A stretch of DNA of 11,837 bases. Origin: Comamonadaceae bacterium. GTDB lineage: Bacteria; Pseudomonadota; Gammaproteobacteria; Burkholderiales; Burkholderiaceae_C. Under the pieces are notes generated by a model that saw only the letters and a list, made by a program, of their open reading frames with translations, ran no database searches and was not told the origin of the DNA. A program made the position numbers and the translations under genes. Shown here piece after piece: positions 1 through 6,825 of the stretch (within the stretch, counting starts at the first letter, position 1; each line of letters opens with the position of its first letter). The DNA lies in assembly GCA_947494405.1 (NCBI GenBank), contig CANLWQ010000034.1, positions 1 to 11,837 on the forward strand, read 5' to 3'.

Positions 1-858
1 ACCCCAGGCGGTCGTGTGGTGGCTTTGCGCGTGCCCGGTGGCGGCGAGATAAGCCGTGGTGAGATTGACGGCTTCACAGAGTTCGTGAAAATTTATGGGG
101 CCAAAGGCTTGGCGTGGATCAAGGTCAATGAAGTGGCCAAAGGCCGCGAGGGACTACAGTCACCGATTGTCAAAAACCTGCACGATAAAGCCATTGCCGA
201 CATCTTGTCGCGCAGTGGCGCCAAAGACGGCGATTTGTTGTTCTTTGGCGCAGACAAATCCAAGGTGGTGAATGACGCCATGGGGGCTTTGCGCCTGAAA
301 ATTGGCCACAGCGAATTTGCCAAAAAACAAGGGCTGTTGGAAGACCGCTGGGCCCCATTGTGGGTGGTGGACTTCCCCATGTTCGAGTACGACGAGGAAG
401 CCCAACGTTACAACGCTGTCCACCATCCTTTCACCGCCCCCAAAGACGGCCACGAAGACTGGATGGTCACCGCGCCTGAAAAATGCATTGCCAAAGGCTA
501 TGACATGGTGCTCAACGGCTGGGAGATTGGCGGGGGCTCGGTGCGTATTCACCGTGCCGACGTGCAGCAAAAAGTGTTTGATGCTTTAAAAATCACACCT
601 GAAGAAGCACAAGTTAAGTTTGGCTTTTTGCTCGATGCTTTGCAGTATGGCGCGCCGCCCCATGGTGGTTTGGCTTTTGGCTTGGACCGCATCGTCACCT
701 TGATGACCGGTGCAGAGTCGATTCGCGATGTGATTGCTTTTCCCAAAACCCAGCGCGCGCAGTGCTTGCTTACCCAAGCGCCTTCGCTGGTGGATGAAAA
801 ACAATTGCGTGAATTGCACATCCGGTTGCGAAATGTAGAGTTGGTATCTGCTGCATGA
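1..858 (+). CDS. aspS: Aspartyl-tRNA synthetase, C-terminal part (5' end outside window)
   Basis: Class II aminoacyl-tRNA synthetase that charges tRNA-Asp in the cytoplasm. The open frame runs in from base 1, so about 285 C-terminal residues are visible; bacterial AspRS is usually near 590 residues. The visible part starts at the edge of the catalytic core ([20 protein letters not shown]), continues through the GAD insertion domain typical of bacterial AspRS, and returns to the core with [13 protein letters not shown] and motif 3 (GGLAFGLDR, about residues 222-230 of the fragment), whose arginine binds ATP. The tail ([21 protein letters not shown]) is also characteristic of the family. Motifs 1 and 2 and the anticodon-binding domain lie upstream, so whether the enzyme discriminates tRNA-Asp from tRNA-Asn cannot be judged. 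The stop TGA overlaps the folE ATG (ATGA). No damage is seen. Confidence 0.97.
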   Translation, partial: TPGGRVVALRVPGGGEISRGEIDGFTEFVKIYGAKGLAWIKVNEVAKGREGLQSPIVKNLHDKAIADILSRSGAKDGDLLFFGADKSKVVNDAMGALRLKIGHSEFAKKQGLLEDRWAPLWVVDFPMFEYDEEAQRYNAVHHPFTAPKDGHEDWMVTAPEKCIAKGYDMVLNGWEIGGGSVRIHRADVQQKVFDALKITPEEAQVKFGFLLDALQYGAPPHGGLAFGLDRIVTLMTGAESIRDVIAFPKTQRAQCLLTQAPSLVDEKQLRELHIRLRNVELVSAA

Positions 859-1580
859 CGAAAACAACTCAGACTCACATAGCTTCAGACGCTAGCGACG
901 AAGGCGTGCCTGTATCCGTCAAAATCCGCGAGCGATTAATGGCCTCTCGCCAGCGTTTTCATGCCAATGACAATATCGCCGATTTCATCGAGCCAGGCGA
1001 GTTGGAAAAAATTTTGGATGAAGTCGAGGACAAGATGAAGGGCGTGCTCAGCAGCCTCGTCATCGACACCGAAAACGATCACAACACCTCAGACACTGCG
1101 CGGCGTGTGGCCAAGATGTATGTGCAAGAAGTGTTCAGAGGACGCTTTGTCAAGCCGCCTGTGATTACCGAGTTCCCCAATGTTGAACACTTAAATGAGT
1201 TGATGATTGTGGGGCCCATCACCGTGCGCAGTGCTTGCAGCCACCATTTTTGTCCTGTCATTGGAAAAATATGGATTGGTGTTTTACCCAATAAAAACAC
1301 CAATGTGATTGGCTTGTCGAAGTACGCTCGATTGGCGGAATGGGTGATGGGGCGTCCCCAAATTCAAGAAGAAGCCGTGGTTCAGTTGGCCGACTTGATT
1401 CAAGTCAAAACCCAACCCGATGGCTTAGCCCTTGTCATGGAGGCCACCCACTACTGCATGGCCTGGCGTGGTGTGAAAGACATGGACAGCCGCATGATCA
1501 ACTCGGTCATGCGTGGCGCATTTTTGAAAGATCCCGATTTGCGTCGCGAGTTTCTTTCACTCATTCCCAAAAAAGACTGA
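855..1580 (+). CDS. folE: GTP cyclohydrolase I (FolE type)
   Basis: Converts GTP to 7,8-dihydroneopterin triphosphate, the first step of folate/pterin synthesis, as a homodecamer in the cytoplasm. The protein has 241 residues, against 222 in E. coli. Zinc ligands are visible as C128 and H131 in CSHHF and C201 in HYCM; H130 and H199 are the catalytic histidines. IGLSKYAR (152-159) and the RPQIQE block (167-172) match the GTP-binding segments, and RGVKD (205-209) keeps the substrate arginine. Two departures from E. coli: CSHH instead of CEHH, and [10 protein letters not shown] (80-89) where the family usually has a TP.R motif. The C-terminal [14 protein letters not shown] is well preserved. The ATG overlaps the aspS stop by 4 bases with no clear Shine-Dalgarno sequence, which suggests translational coupling. 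The DUF429 gene follows after 6 bases. A second folE elsewhere in the genome cannot be excluded. Confidence 0.93.
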   Translation: MTKTTQTHIASDASDEGVPVSVKIRERLMASRQRFHANDNIADFIEPGELEKILDEVEDKMKGVLSSLVIDTENDHNTSDTARRVAKMYVQEVFRGRFVKPPVITEFPNVEHLNELMIVGPITVRSACSHHFCPVIGKIWIGVLPNKNTNVIGLSKYARLAEWVMGRPQIQEEAVVQLADLIQVKTQPDGLALVMEATHYCMAWRGVKDMDSRMINSVMRGAFLKDPDLRREFLSLIPKKD

Positions 1581-1586
1581 AGACAT

Positions 1587-2423
1587 GTGGGTGCGGTGGC
1601 ATTAACGCAGTCGCGCCTGTTGGGATGTGACTTCAGCAGCTCACCCACTGCACGCAAACATATTGTGCTGGCCTGGGGGGCTTGGCGCGACAAGCGCGTG
1701 GTGCTGGAGAACTTGCAAGCCTGCGACAGTTTGTTGGCTTTCGAGCAAGCTTTGCACACGCCAGGTCCTTGGGTTGGCGGCTTTGATCTGCCTTTTGGCT
1801 TGCCCAGAGAGTTGATCACCCAGCTCAACTGGCCTATGGATTGGAAGCCTTGCATAACCCATTTCGCGTCTCTCACACGCGAGCAGATTCGCCAAACTTT
1901 CAAGTCCTTTTGTGATGCCCGCCCCGCGGGTGGCAAATTTGCGCACCGTGCCACCGACCTTCCCGCGGGATCCAGCCCTTCCATGAAATGGGTCAACCCG
2001 CCCGTGGCGTATATGCTGCACGCGGGCCTGCCCTTGATGCTGCGAGCAGGCTTGGATTTTCCGGGCCTTCACCGGGGCGACACGCAACGCGTGGCATTGG
2101 AAGCCTATCCAGGGTGGTTGGCCAGAAAATTGATCGGTACACGCAGCTATAAAAGTGATGACAAGGCCAAGCAAACCGCCGAGCGTTTGATCGCCCGCAA
2201 GGATATTTTGCAAGGCTTGGTCAGTGGCCAGGTGGGTGTGACTTTGTACCTGCGCCCCGCACAACATGATGCTGTGGTGGCCGACGCCAGCGGAGACAAA
2301 CTTGACGCGGTCTTGTGCATGGTGCAAGCCGCCGTGGCGCAGCAATGTCATGCACAAGGCGATATGCGCTATGGCTTGCCCAAAGACATGGACACACTGG
2401 AAGGATGGATTACCGGCGTATGA
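1587..2423 (+). CDS. DUF429 family protein, predicted RNase H-like fold
   Basis: A 278-residue protein of the uncharacterised DUF429 family, which has been predicted to have an RNase H-like nuclease fold. No substrate is established. Visible family marks are an N-terminal strand ending in an acidic residue (LLGCDFSSSP, D15), GGFDLPFGLP (D67), a central KWVNPPVAYML block (134-144), LEAYPGWLARKL (E172), GDKLDAVLCMVQAA (D237, D240) and the C-terminal LEGWI (271-275). The carboxylates D15, D67, E172 and D240 could form a metal site; that is inference. No signal peptide or membrane segment is seen. The chosen start is GTG at 1587; GTG at 1596 or TTG at 1620 are also possible, because the upstream Shine-Dalgarno sequence is weak. 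The gene lies 6 bases after folE and its stop overlaps the GNAT start (ATGA). This position suggests coexpression with folE but does not show a role in folate metabolism. Confidence 0.85.
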   Translation: MGAVALTQSRLLGCDFSSSPTARKHIVLAWGAWRDKRVVLENLQACDSLLAFEQALHTPGPWVGGFDLPFGLPRELITQLNWPMDWKPCITHFASLTREQIRQTFKSFCDARPAGGKFAHRATDLPAGSSPSMKWVNPPVAYMLHAGLPLMLRAGLDFPGLHRGDTQRVALEAYPGWLARKLIGTRSYKSDDKAKQTAERLIARKDILQGLVSGQVGVTLYLRPAQHDAVVADASGDKLDAVLCMVQAAVAQQCHAQGDMRYGLPKDMDTLEGWITGV

Positions 2424-2998
2424 GTTTTGCGCTGGTTGAATGGATAGAGACGCCTCGTTTGGTCTTGCGCTGTCCCTATCCAGGCGATGGTGAAGCCCTG
2501 TACCAAGCCGTCGCTGAGAGTTTGTCGGCGCTTAGGCTGTGGCCCGATTCATTGCCGTGGGCACAAAAACCGCAGTCCGCAGACCGAACAGAAAATTATT
2601 GCCAGTCCTGTTTTGGCGCGTTTGTCATGGGTTTGGCTTGGCCTATGTTGATGGTCGATAAGACCAACGGAACGCTTGTAGGTAGCGTGGGTTTTCATCG
2701 CATCGACTCCTCTGTTCCAGAGTTTGAATTGGGCTATTGGTGTCGCTCCAGTTACCAAGGGCGCGGCTTGATGAGCGAGGCGGTGGCGGCTTTAAGTGAC
2801 ACGGCTTTGTTGCATATACCCAAGCTGCGCTTGGTGTGCCGTGTGGATGTGCGCAATGCAGCAAGTTGCCGCGTTGTGGAAAAAGCGAATTATGTGTTCA
2901 AGCAGTCGGTGAGAGAAGCCTCACAAGACAAAAGCGCCGTTGTGGCTGTGCGAATTTATGAACGTTGGTCGCTGCCACACACCGAACAAGCGGCTTGA
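2420..2998 (+). CDS. GNAT family N-acetyltransferase, RimJ/RimL-like
   Basis: A 192-residue acetyl-CoA-dependent N-acetyltransferase of the RimJ/RimL-like (Acetyltransf_3) branch; the acceptor is unknown. Its opening, IETPRLVLRCPYPGDGEALY, is the typical first strand and helix of this branch. GTLVGSVGFHRID (84-96) and FELGYWCRSSYQGRGLMSEA (102-121) carry motif A, with QGRG as the pyrophosphate-binding loop of acetyl-CoA. RNAASCRVVEKANYVF (145-160) is motif B. The ATG at 2420 overlaps the DUF429 stop as ATGA. An in-frame ATG at 2405 would give five extra residues, and GGAAGGA at 2399-2405 could serve the 2420 start at a rather long distance. Longer upstream extensions lie inside DUF429 and have no homology support. 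The last 43 bases overlap the end of the opposing moeB-like gene. A ribosomal-protein or metabolite acetylase are both possible. Confidence 0.88.
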   Translation: MSFALVEWIETPRLVLRCPYPGDGEALYQAVAESLSALRLWPDSLPWAQKPQSADRTENYCQSCFGAFVMGLAWPMLMVDKTNGTLVGSVGFHRIDSSVPEFELGYWCRSSYQGRGLMSEAVAALSDTALLHIPKLRLVCRVDVRNAASCRVVEKANYVFKQSVREASQDKSAVVAVRIYERWSLPHTEQAA

Positions 2999-3714
2999 CG
3001 ACGCAAACGCATTTCGGTCCACGACAGGCTGCGCCCATCAAGCATTTGCAGTCGACCCACCAAGGAGTCGCCTAAATGGGTGAGCAGCTTGACGGCCTCT
3101 GCTGCTTGCAAGCTCCCAATCACACCCACCAACGGGGCCAACACGCCCATGGTGGCGCAGCTGATTTCTTCCGGTGCTAGGTCAGGGGGAAACACGCAGG
3201 CATAACAAGGCGAATCTGCTCGCCTGGGGTCATAGGTGGTCAACTGCCCATCCAAGCGTATGACTGCGCCACTGACCAAAGGAATGCGGTGTTGCACGCA
3301 AGCCAAGTTGAGCATATGGCGGGTTTGAAAATTGTCACTGCAGTCGAGCACCACATGGGTGTTGGGCAAAAGTTGAGCCAGTAACTGTGCGTCGGCCTTT
3401 TGCGGCAAAGCCGTGACTTGGATGTCGGGGTTGAGTGCCAACATGGCCTCTTTTGCCGAAGACACTTTGCTGTGTCCCACGCGATCGGTGGTGTGGGCGA
3501 TTTGGCGTTGCAAATTGGTGAGGTCAACCTCATCGTGATCGAGCAAAGTGATGTGGCCGACACCGCTGGCCGCCAAAAACAAAGCGGCGCTACACCCCAA
3601 ACCACCCGCACCAATGATCAGTGCATGACTGTCGAGGAGTTGTTGTTGGCCTAGGTCACCCAACTCATTGAGCAGGATATGCCGTGAATAACGCAGAAGT
3701 TGTGCGTCATTCAC
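2956..3714 (-). CDS. moeB: MoeB/ThiF/HesA-family adenylyltransferase (E1-like)
   Basis: A 252-residue E1-like enzyme that adenylates the C-terminal glycine of a ubiquitin-like sulfur carrier (MoaD for molybdopterin, or ThiS for thiamine). Visible features are LLRYSRHILL near the start, the nucleotide loop GAGGLG (35-40), D59/D61 with LTNLQRQ (65-71), DCSDN (124-128), two zinc-binding pairs (C170/C173 and C243/C246), and C186 before MGVLAPLVGVIGSLQA, in the place of the MoeB/ThiF active-site cysteine. There is no C-terminal rhodanese domain. The start is GTG at 3714, matching the usual MNDxQLLRYSRH opening; an ATG at 3710 is out of frame. AAGGA inside the end of ctpA lies 10 bases before the GTG. 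The gene follows ctpA by 3 bases and is last in the gpmA-ctpA-moeB series. No moaD or thiS gene is in the window, so MoeB and ThiF roles cannot be separated from sequence alone. Confidence 0.88.
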   Translation of the reverse strand: MNDAQLLRYSRHILLNELGDLGQQQLLDSHALIIGAGGLGCSAALFLAASGVGHITLLDHDEVDLTNLQRQIAHTTDRVGHSKVSSAKEAMLALNPDIQVTALPQKADAQLLAQLLPNTHVVLDCSDNFQTRHMLNLACVQHRIPLVSGAVIRLDGQLTTYDPRRADSPCYACVFPPDLAPEEISCATMGVLAPLVGVIGSLQAAEAVKLLTHLGDSLVGRLQMLDGRSLSWTEMRLRRQAACSVCGSDQRS

Positions 3715-3717
3715 GCT

Positions 3718-5166
3718 TTACTGTTCCTTTTTATCAGCAGCACGCTCAGTCAGTGTTTTGCTGACCTTGACGGGCTGGTTTTTCAAGCGGTTAAGGGCTT
3801 GCTGCAATTGAAAGTCTTCAGCGCTGCCGTATTCGGGCGTTTTGCGATCCGCCAAGGGTTTTTTGGATTCTTCTTCCAAGCGTTTCAAAGCTTCATCGCG
3901 GGCTTTTTCACGCGCGGGATCTTTGACTTCTTCACCTTGGCCACTGTTCAAATGTTTTTCCAAATCAGCTTCACGGGTACGCAAAGCGGCATAAGGACTG
4001 CCTTCGGCGGTGTCGTCAATCAGCAGGTCGGGGACTATGCCTTTGGCTTGAATCGAACGGCCACTGGGGGTGTAGTAGCGGGCAGTGGTGATTTTCAAAG
4101 CCGTGTCTGCGCCGAGTTGGCGCACGGTTTGCACAGAGCCTTTGCCAAAGGTCTGGCTGCCCATGAGCGTGGCGCGTTTGTGGTCTTGCAAAGCACCCGC
4201 AACAATTTCGCTGGCTGATGCTGAGCCTTCATTGACCAACACTACCAGGGGTACTTTCTTAAAGAAGCCATTGGTTTTGGTGTTGAGGGCAGACACGCTG
4301 TCTTGACCACCACGGCGCAGGTAAAACTCTGGCGCAGCTTTGAAGGTGTATTTGCTTTCTTCCAACTGACCGTTGGTGGAAACCACGGTCACGTTATCGG
4401 GCAGGAAAACTGCTGAGATAGCCACGGCAGCGTCAAGCAAACCGCCGGGGTCATTGCGCAGATCGAGCACCAAGCCCTTCATTTTGGGGTCTTGCTTGTA
4501 GAGTTCTTCAAGCTTGCGCGCCAAGTCATCCACGGTGCGCTCTTGGAATTGGCTCACGCGAATCCAACCGTAACCGGTGTCAATCATTTTGGCTTTGACG
4601 CTGACGGTTTTGATCTCTTCACGAATGATGGTGACCGGAAAGGTTCGACTTTCTTGCTTGCGCAAGATGGTCAAAACGACTTTGGTGCGCGGCTCGCCGC
4701 GCATGCGCTTGACTGCTTCGTTGAGAGACAAACCTTTCATGGGGGTGTCGTCAACTTTGGTGATCAGGTCGCCGGGCTTCAAGCCTGCGCGATCGGCGGG
4801 TGAGCCCTCTATAGGCGACACCACTTTGACCAAGCCCTCTTCTTGAGCGATTTCAATTCCCACACCGACAAACTTGCCGGTCGTGCCTTCGCGGAATTCT
4901 TTGTACGATTTTTTGTCGAAATACTGAGAATGGGGGTCAAGGCTTGAGACCATGCCAGCGATAGCGTCGTTAATGAGTTTTTTCTCGTCTACCGATTCCA
5001 CATAATCGCTTTTAACCATGCTGAAGACGGCGGCGAGCTGTTGCAACTCTTCAAGTGGCAAAGGCGCCATATTGCCGCGAGCAACGGTTTGCAGGGAAAA
5101 AGTGGTTAATGCACCCGTCAAGGCGCCTATGCTCAACCAGCCTGCTATTTTAAGTTTTTGGCCCAT
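3718..5166 (-). CDS. ctpA: S41-family C-terminal processing protease with PDZ domain (CtpA-like)
   Basis: A 482-residue periplasmic or inner-membrane-anchored serine protease that cleaves proteins from their C-terminus. Domains in order: a hydrophobic N-terminal segment at about 7-28 (signal peptide or anchor); a helical region with SSLDPHSQYFD (74-84); a PDZ domain at about 98-170 containing VGVGIEI and GSPADRAGLKPGD; then the S41 core. The catalytic serine is S317 in GSASASEIVAGALQDH and the base is K342 in TFGKGSVQ, with Q346 matching the third conserved polar residue. The C-terminal 90 residues are rich in K, E and R, poor in family motifs, and may form a coiled coil. A good Shine-Dalgarno (AGGTG) sits 4-5 bases before the ATG. 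The gene lies 88 bases after gpmA and 3 bases before moeB. The family processes envelope and peptidoglycan-related proteins; the substrate here is unknown. Confidence 0.95.
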   Translation of the reverse strand: MGQKLKIAGWLSIGALTGALTTFSLQTVARGNMAPLPLEELQQLAAVFSMVKSDYVESVDEKKLINDAIAGMVSSLDPHSQYFDKKSYKEFREGTTGKFVGVGIEIAQEEGLVKVVSPIEGSPADRAGLKPGDLITKVDDTPMKGLSLNEAVKRMRGEPRTKVVLTILRKQESRTFPVTIIREEIKTVSVKAKMIDTGYGWIRVSQFQERTVDDLARKLEELYKQDPKMKGLVLDLRNDPGGLLDAAVAISAVFLPDNVTVVSTNGQLEESKYTFKAAPEFYLRRGGQDSVSALNTKTNGFFKKVPLVVLVNEGSASASEIVAGALQDHKRATLMGSQTFGKGSVQTVRQLGADTALKITTARYYTPSGRSIQAKGIVPDLLIDDTAEGSPYAALRTREADLEKHLNSGQGEEVKDPAREKARDEALKRLEEESKKPLADRKTPEYGSAEDFQLQQALNRLKNQPVKVSKTLTERAADKKEQ

Positions 5167-5254
5167 TTGTCACCTATGTAGAAATCACTAACCTAAGAAA
5201 AATTTAGTAACCAGTTTACTGTGCCTGACCTGTTTGCGCGGCCCACCGGTCAAA

Positions 5255-5980
5255 TTAACCTTGGGGCTTGCTGGTTTGTGCCGCCAAGCTGTCGCTGAGG
5301 TAATAGCTGCGAATGGGTTTCAGTTGGGCATCCAATTCATACACCAAAGGTTCTCCATTGGGAATACTCAAGCTGACGATGTCTTGGTCTGTGATGTTGT
5401 CCAGGTATTTCACCAGTGCGCGCAAAGAGTTGCCGTGAGCACTGACCAACACCCTTTGGCCAGAGCGAATAGCAGGCGCCAGCGCTTCATTCCAAAAAGG
5501 CAAAACCCGCGCTACCGTTTCTTTGAGACTTTCGGTGAGAGGTGCTTGACCGGCTTGGAGTTTGGCGTAGCGGGGGTCAGTCCCCTCGTAGCGGCTGTCG
5601 CTGGGAAGCAGCGCGGGTGGAGGCACATCGAAACTGCGCCGCCAAGCCATCACTTGTGCGTCTCCATACTTTGTAGCGGTTTCGGCTTTATTCAAACCTT
5701 GCAAAGCGCCGTAGTGGCGCTCGTTCAAGCGCCAATCGTGGTTCACGGGTAACCAAGGACGGTCCATGCCATCCAAGGCATGCCACAAGGTATGTATGGC
5801 GCGTTTGAGCAGGCTGGTGTAGGTCACATCGAATTCAAAGCCAGCCTCCTTCAACAGCAGGCCAGCACGCCGAGCTTGCTCCACGCCTTTAGGTGTCAGA
5901 TCGACATCAGCCCAGCCGGTAAAGCGGTTTTCCAGATTCCAAAAAGATTCGCCGTGGCGAATAAGCACAAGGGTATACAT
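5255..5980 (-). CDS. gpmA: 2,3-bisphosphoglycerate-dependent phosphoglycerate mutase
   Basis: Interconverts 3- and 2-phosphoglycerate in glycolysis and gluconeogenesis in the cytoplasm, through a phosphohistidine primed by 2,3-bisphosphoglycerate. The protein has 241 residues, against 250 in E. coli. It carries LIRHGES with phosphorylated H9, [18 protein letters not shown] (15-32), R60, [10 protein letters not shown] (86-95) with acid/base E87, and the second core histidine H182 in [14 protein letters not shown]. All core residues match E. coli H11, R62, E89 and H184. The ATG at 5980 is chosen because [12 protein letters not shown] is the normal family start; an in-frame ATG at 6022 would add 14 unconserved residues and run into the divergent control region. 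AAAGGT lies 12 bases upstream of the start, rather far. First gene of the gpmA-ctpA-moeB series, divergent from rhodanese-grxC-secB-gpsA. Confidence 0.96.
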   Translation of the reverse strand: MYTLVLIRHGESFWNLENRFTGWADVDLTPKGVEQARRAGLLLKEAGFEFDVTYTSLLKRAIHTLWHALDGMDRPWLPVNHDWRLNERHYGALQGLNKAETATKYGDAQVMAWRRSFDVPPPALLPSDSRYEGTDPRYAKLQAGQAPLTESLKETVARVLPFWNEALAPAIRSGQRVLVSAHGNSLRALVKYLDNITDQDIVSLSIPNGEPLVYELDAQLKPIRSYYLSDSLAAQTSKPQG

Positions 5981-6061
5981 GAGGCTAAAAAGACCTTTGA
6001 GAGGCAAACAAAAGGAATGCATTCTAAAATGACAGTTCTACGACAAATTTTCAAGGCATTC
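5981..6061. promoter_or_regulatory. Divergent intergenic control region, gpmA / rhodanese
   Basis: The 81 bases separate two operons reading away from each other, so both promoters, or at least their cores, should lie here. It is more A+T rich than its surroundings. A perfect 10-bp palindrome, GAATGCATTC, sits at 6015-6024. On the minus strand TAGAAT (plus-strand 6021-6026) resembles a -10 box for gpmA; on the plus strand TAAAAT (6025-6030) resembles one for the rhodanese gene. Neither has a convincing -35 box at normal spacing: TTGAAA on the minus strand is 22 bases away, and TTGAGA on the plus strand is also 22 bases away. The exact promoters are therefore uncertain. Confidence 0.45.
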
Positions 6062-6472
6062 ATGGCGAGCTTTTTGATAGAAAACTGGATGTTGGTGATG
6101 GTGGCGGTGCTGTCTGGTATTGCGCTGCTCGTTCCAACTTTGCAATCCATGAGCAGCCCTGGACTGTCGCCTACCCAAGCGGTCTTGCTGATTAACCGCG
6201 AAAAAGCCCACATAGTTGATGTTCGCAGTTCCGAAGAGTTCGCCACAGGCCATTTGATTGGTGCCAAAAATATTGCTTTGGACGCCTTGGAGACTGGCCT
6301 TGGCAAAGCCTTTAACGACAAGAAACGCCCCCTTATTTTGGTTTGTGCCAGCGGCATTCGCTCGCAAAAAGCACAAAAAATCGCCACCAAACTCGGTTTT
6401 GAGCAAGCCCACTGTCTTTCGGGCGGCTTGAAAATTTGGCAAGAAGCCAACTTACCTTTGGAAAAAACTTAA
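6062..6472 (+). CDS. Membrane-anchored single-domain rhodanese-like sulfurtransferase (YibN type)
   Basis: A 136-residue protein with one N-terminal membrane helix (about residues 9-26, MLVMVAVLSGIALLVPTL) followed by a single rhodanese domain (about 35-133). The conserved IVDVRSSEEFATGHLIGAKN (51-70) leads to the active loop CASGIR, whose C95 should carry the persulfide; GGLKIW (121-126) is the usual closing motif. The domain probably faces the cytoplasm, though topology was not tested. The ATG at 6062 is chosen because AAGG lies 5 bases upstream and the protein then begins directly before the membrane helix. In-frame ATGs at 6017 and 6029 would add 15 or 11 residues. The gene starts the rhodanese-grxC-secB-gpsA series, matching E. 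coli yibN-grxC-secB-gpsA. Its physiological sulfur donor and acceptor are unknown in this family. Confidence 0.9.
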   Translation: MASFLIENWMLVMVAVLSGIALLVPTLQSMSSPGLSPTQAVLLINREKAHIVDVRSSEEFATGHLIGAKNIALDALETGLGKAFNDKKRPLILVCASGIRSQKAQKIATKLGFEQAHCLSGGLKIWQEANLPLEKT

Positions 6473-6487
6473 ACCACCCATACCACC

Positions 6488-6748
6488 ATGCCTCCCATCA
6501 AGATGTACACCACCGCCGTTTGCCCCTATTGCAATCGGGCCAAGCAGTTCCTTAAATCTCGCGGCGTCGAGCAAATCGAAGAGGTGCGCATTGACCTCTC
6601 ACCCGAGGAGCGCGATCGCATGATGAGCTTGACGGGCAGGCGCACCGTGCCGCAAATCTTCATTGGTGAAACGCATGTGGGGGGGTGCGATGATTTGATC
6701 GCTTTGGACGGTCGCGGGGGTCTCGCCCCTTTGCTGCAAGCAAGCTGA
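6488..6748 (+). CDS. grxC: Glutaredoxin 3
   Basis: Small cytoplasmic dithiol glutaredoxin of 86 residues that reduces disulfides and glutathione mixed disulfides using glutathione. The active site is CPYC (C12/C15). TVPQIFIG (53-60) holds the cis-proline P55, and GGCDDL (65-70) is the glutathione-binding loop; these match GrxC of E. coli. Length is normal. The start at 6488 (MPPIKMYTTAV) matches related proteins, although no good Shine-Dalgarno precedes it. An ATG at 6503 would shorten the first strand. It lies 15 bases after the rhodanese gene. Its stop codon TGA forms part of a candidate extended -10 box for secB. Confidence 0.95.
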   Translation: MPPIKMYTTAVCPYCNRAKQFLKSRGVEQIEEVRIDLSPEERDRMMSLTGRRTVPQIFIGETHVGGCDDLIALDGRGGLAPLLQAS

Positions 6749-6754
6749 GATAAT
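6746..6754 (+). promoter_or_regulatory. Candidate extended -10 promoter for secB-gpsA
   Basis: TGAGATAAT fits the extended -10 pattern TGnTATAAT with one mismatch, and its TG comes from the grxC stop codon. No recognisable -35 box lies 16-18 bases upstream, which is tolerable for an extended -10. Transcription would begin near 6761, just before the hairpin leader of secB. This is inference from sequence only. Confidence 0.35.
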
Positions 6755-6772
6755 CTGCCCCACCTAAACCTC

Positions 6773-6807
6773 ACCCGCTTAGGAGGCAGTCTCTGGGCGG
6801 GTTTTTT
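6773..6807 (+). terminator. Hairpin plus T-run in the secB leader (terminator or attenuator)
   Basis: ACCCGC (6773-6778) pairs with GCGGGT (6797-6802). The stem continues inward with two G-T pairs and two more Watson-Crick pairs, giving about 10 bp and a 10-base loop. Six T residues (6802-6807) follow at once, the form of an intrinsic terminator. It ends only 18 bases before the secB ATG, leaving no room for a promoter between them, so secB must be transcribed through it. It may lower secB-gpsA expression relative to grxC or act as an attenuator. Confidence 0.65.
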
Positions 6808-6825
6808 ATTTTCAGGAAACACACC

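Noticed and set aside
786..793. GCTGGTGG, identical to the E. coli Chi site
   Set aside because: A single 8-mer inside aspS is expected by chance, and the E. coli Chi sequence need not function in this lineage.
1641..2357. Long open frame of 238 codons on the minus strand opposite the DUF429 gene
   Set aside because: It is antisense to a gene with clear family motifs and shows no domain of its own; it probably arises from codon bias.
2315..2419. Upstream extension of the GNAT gene from ATG at 2315
   Set aside because: It overlaps DUF429 by over 100 bases, the extra residues do not look like a GNAT N-terminus, and the ATG at 2420 makes a standard ATGA junction.
5206..5220. Inverted repeat AGTAA-N5-TTACT upstream of ctpA
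   Set aside because: The arms are only 5 bases and A+T rich, with no T-run and no recognisable promoter around them, so neither a terminator nor an operator can be supported.
5981..6022. Longer GpmA N-terminus from ATG at 6022
   Set aside because: The family begins directly with [12 protein letters not shown]; the extra 14 residues are not conserved and would use up the divergent promoter region.
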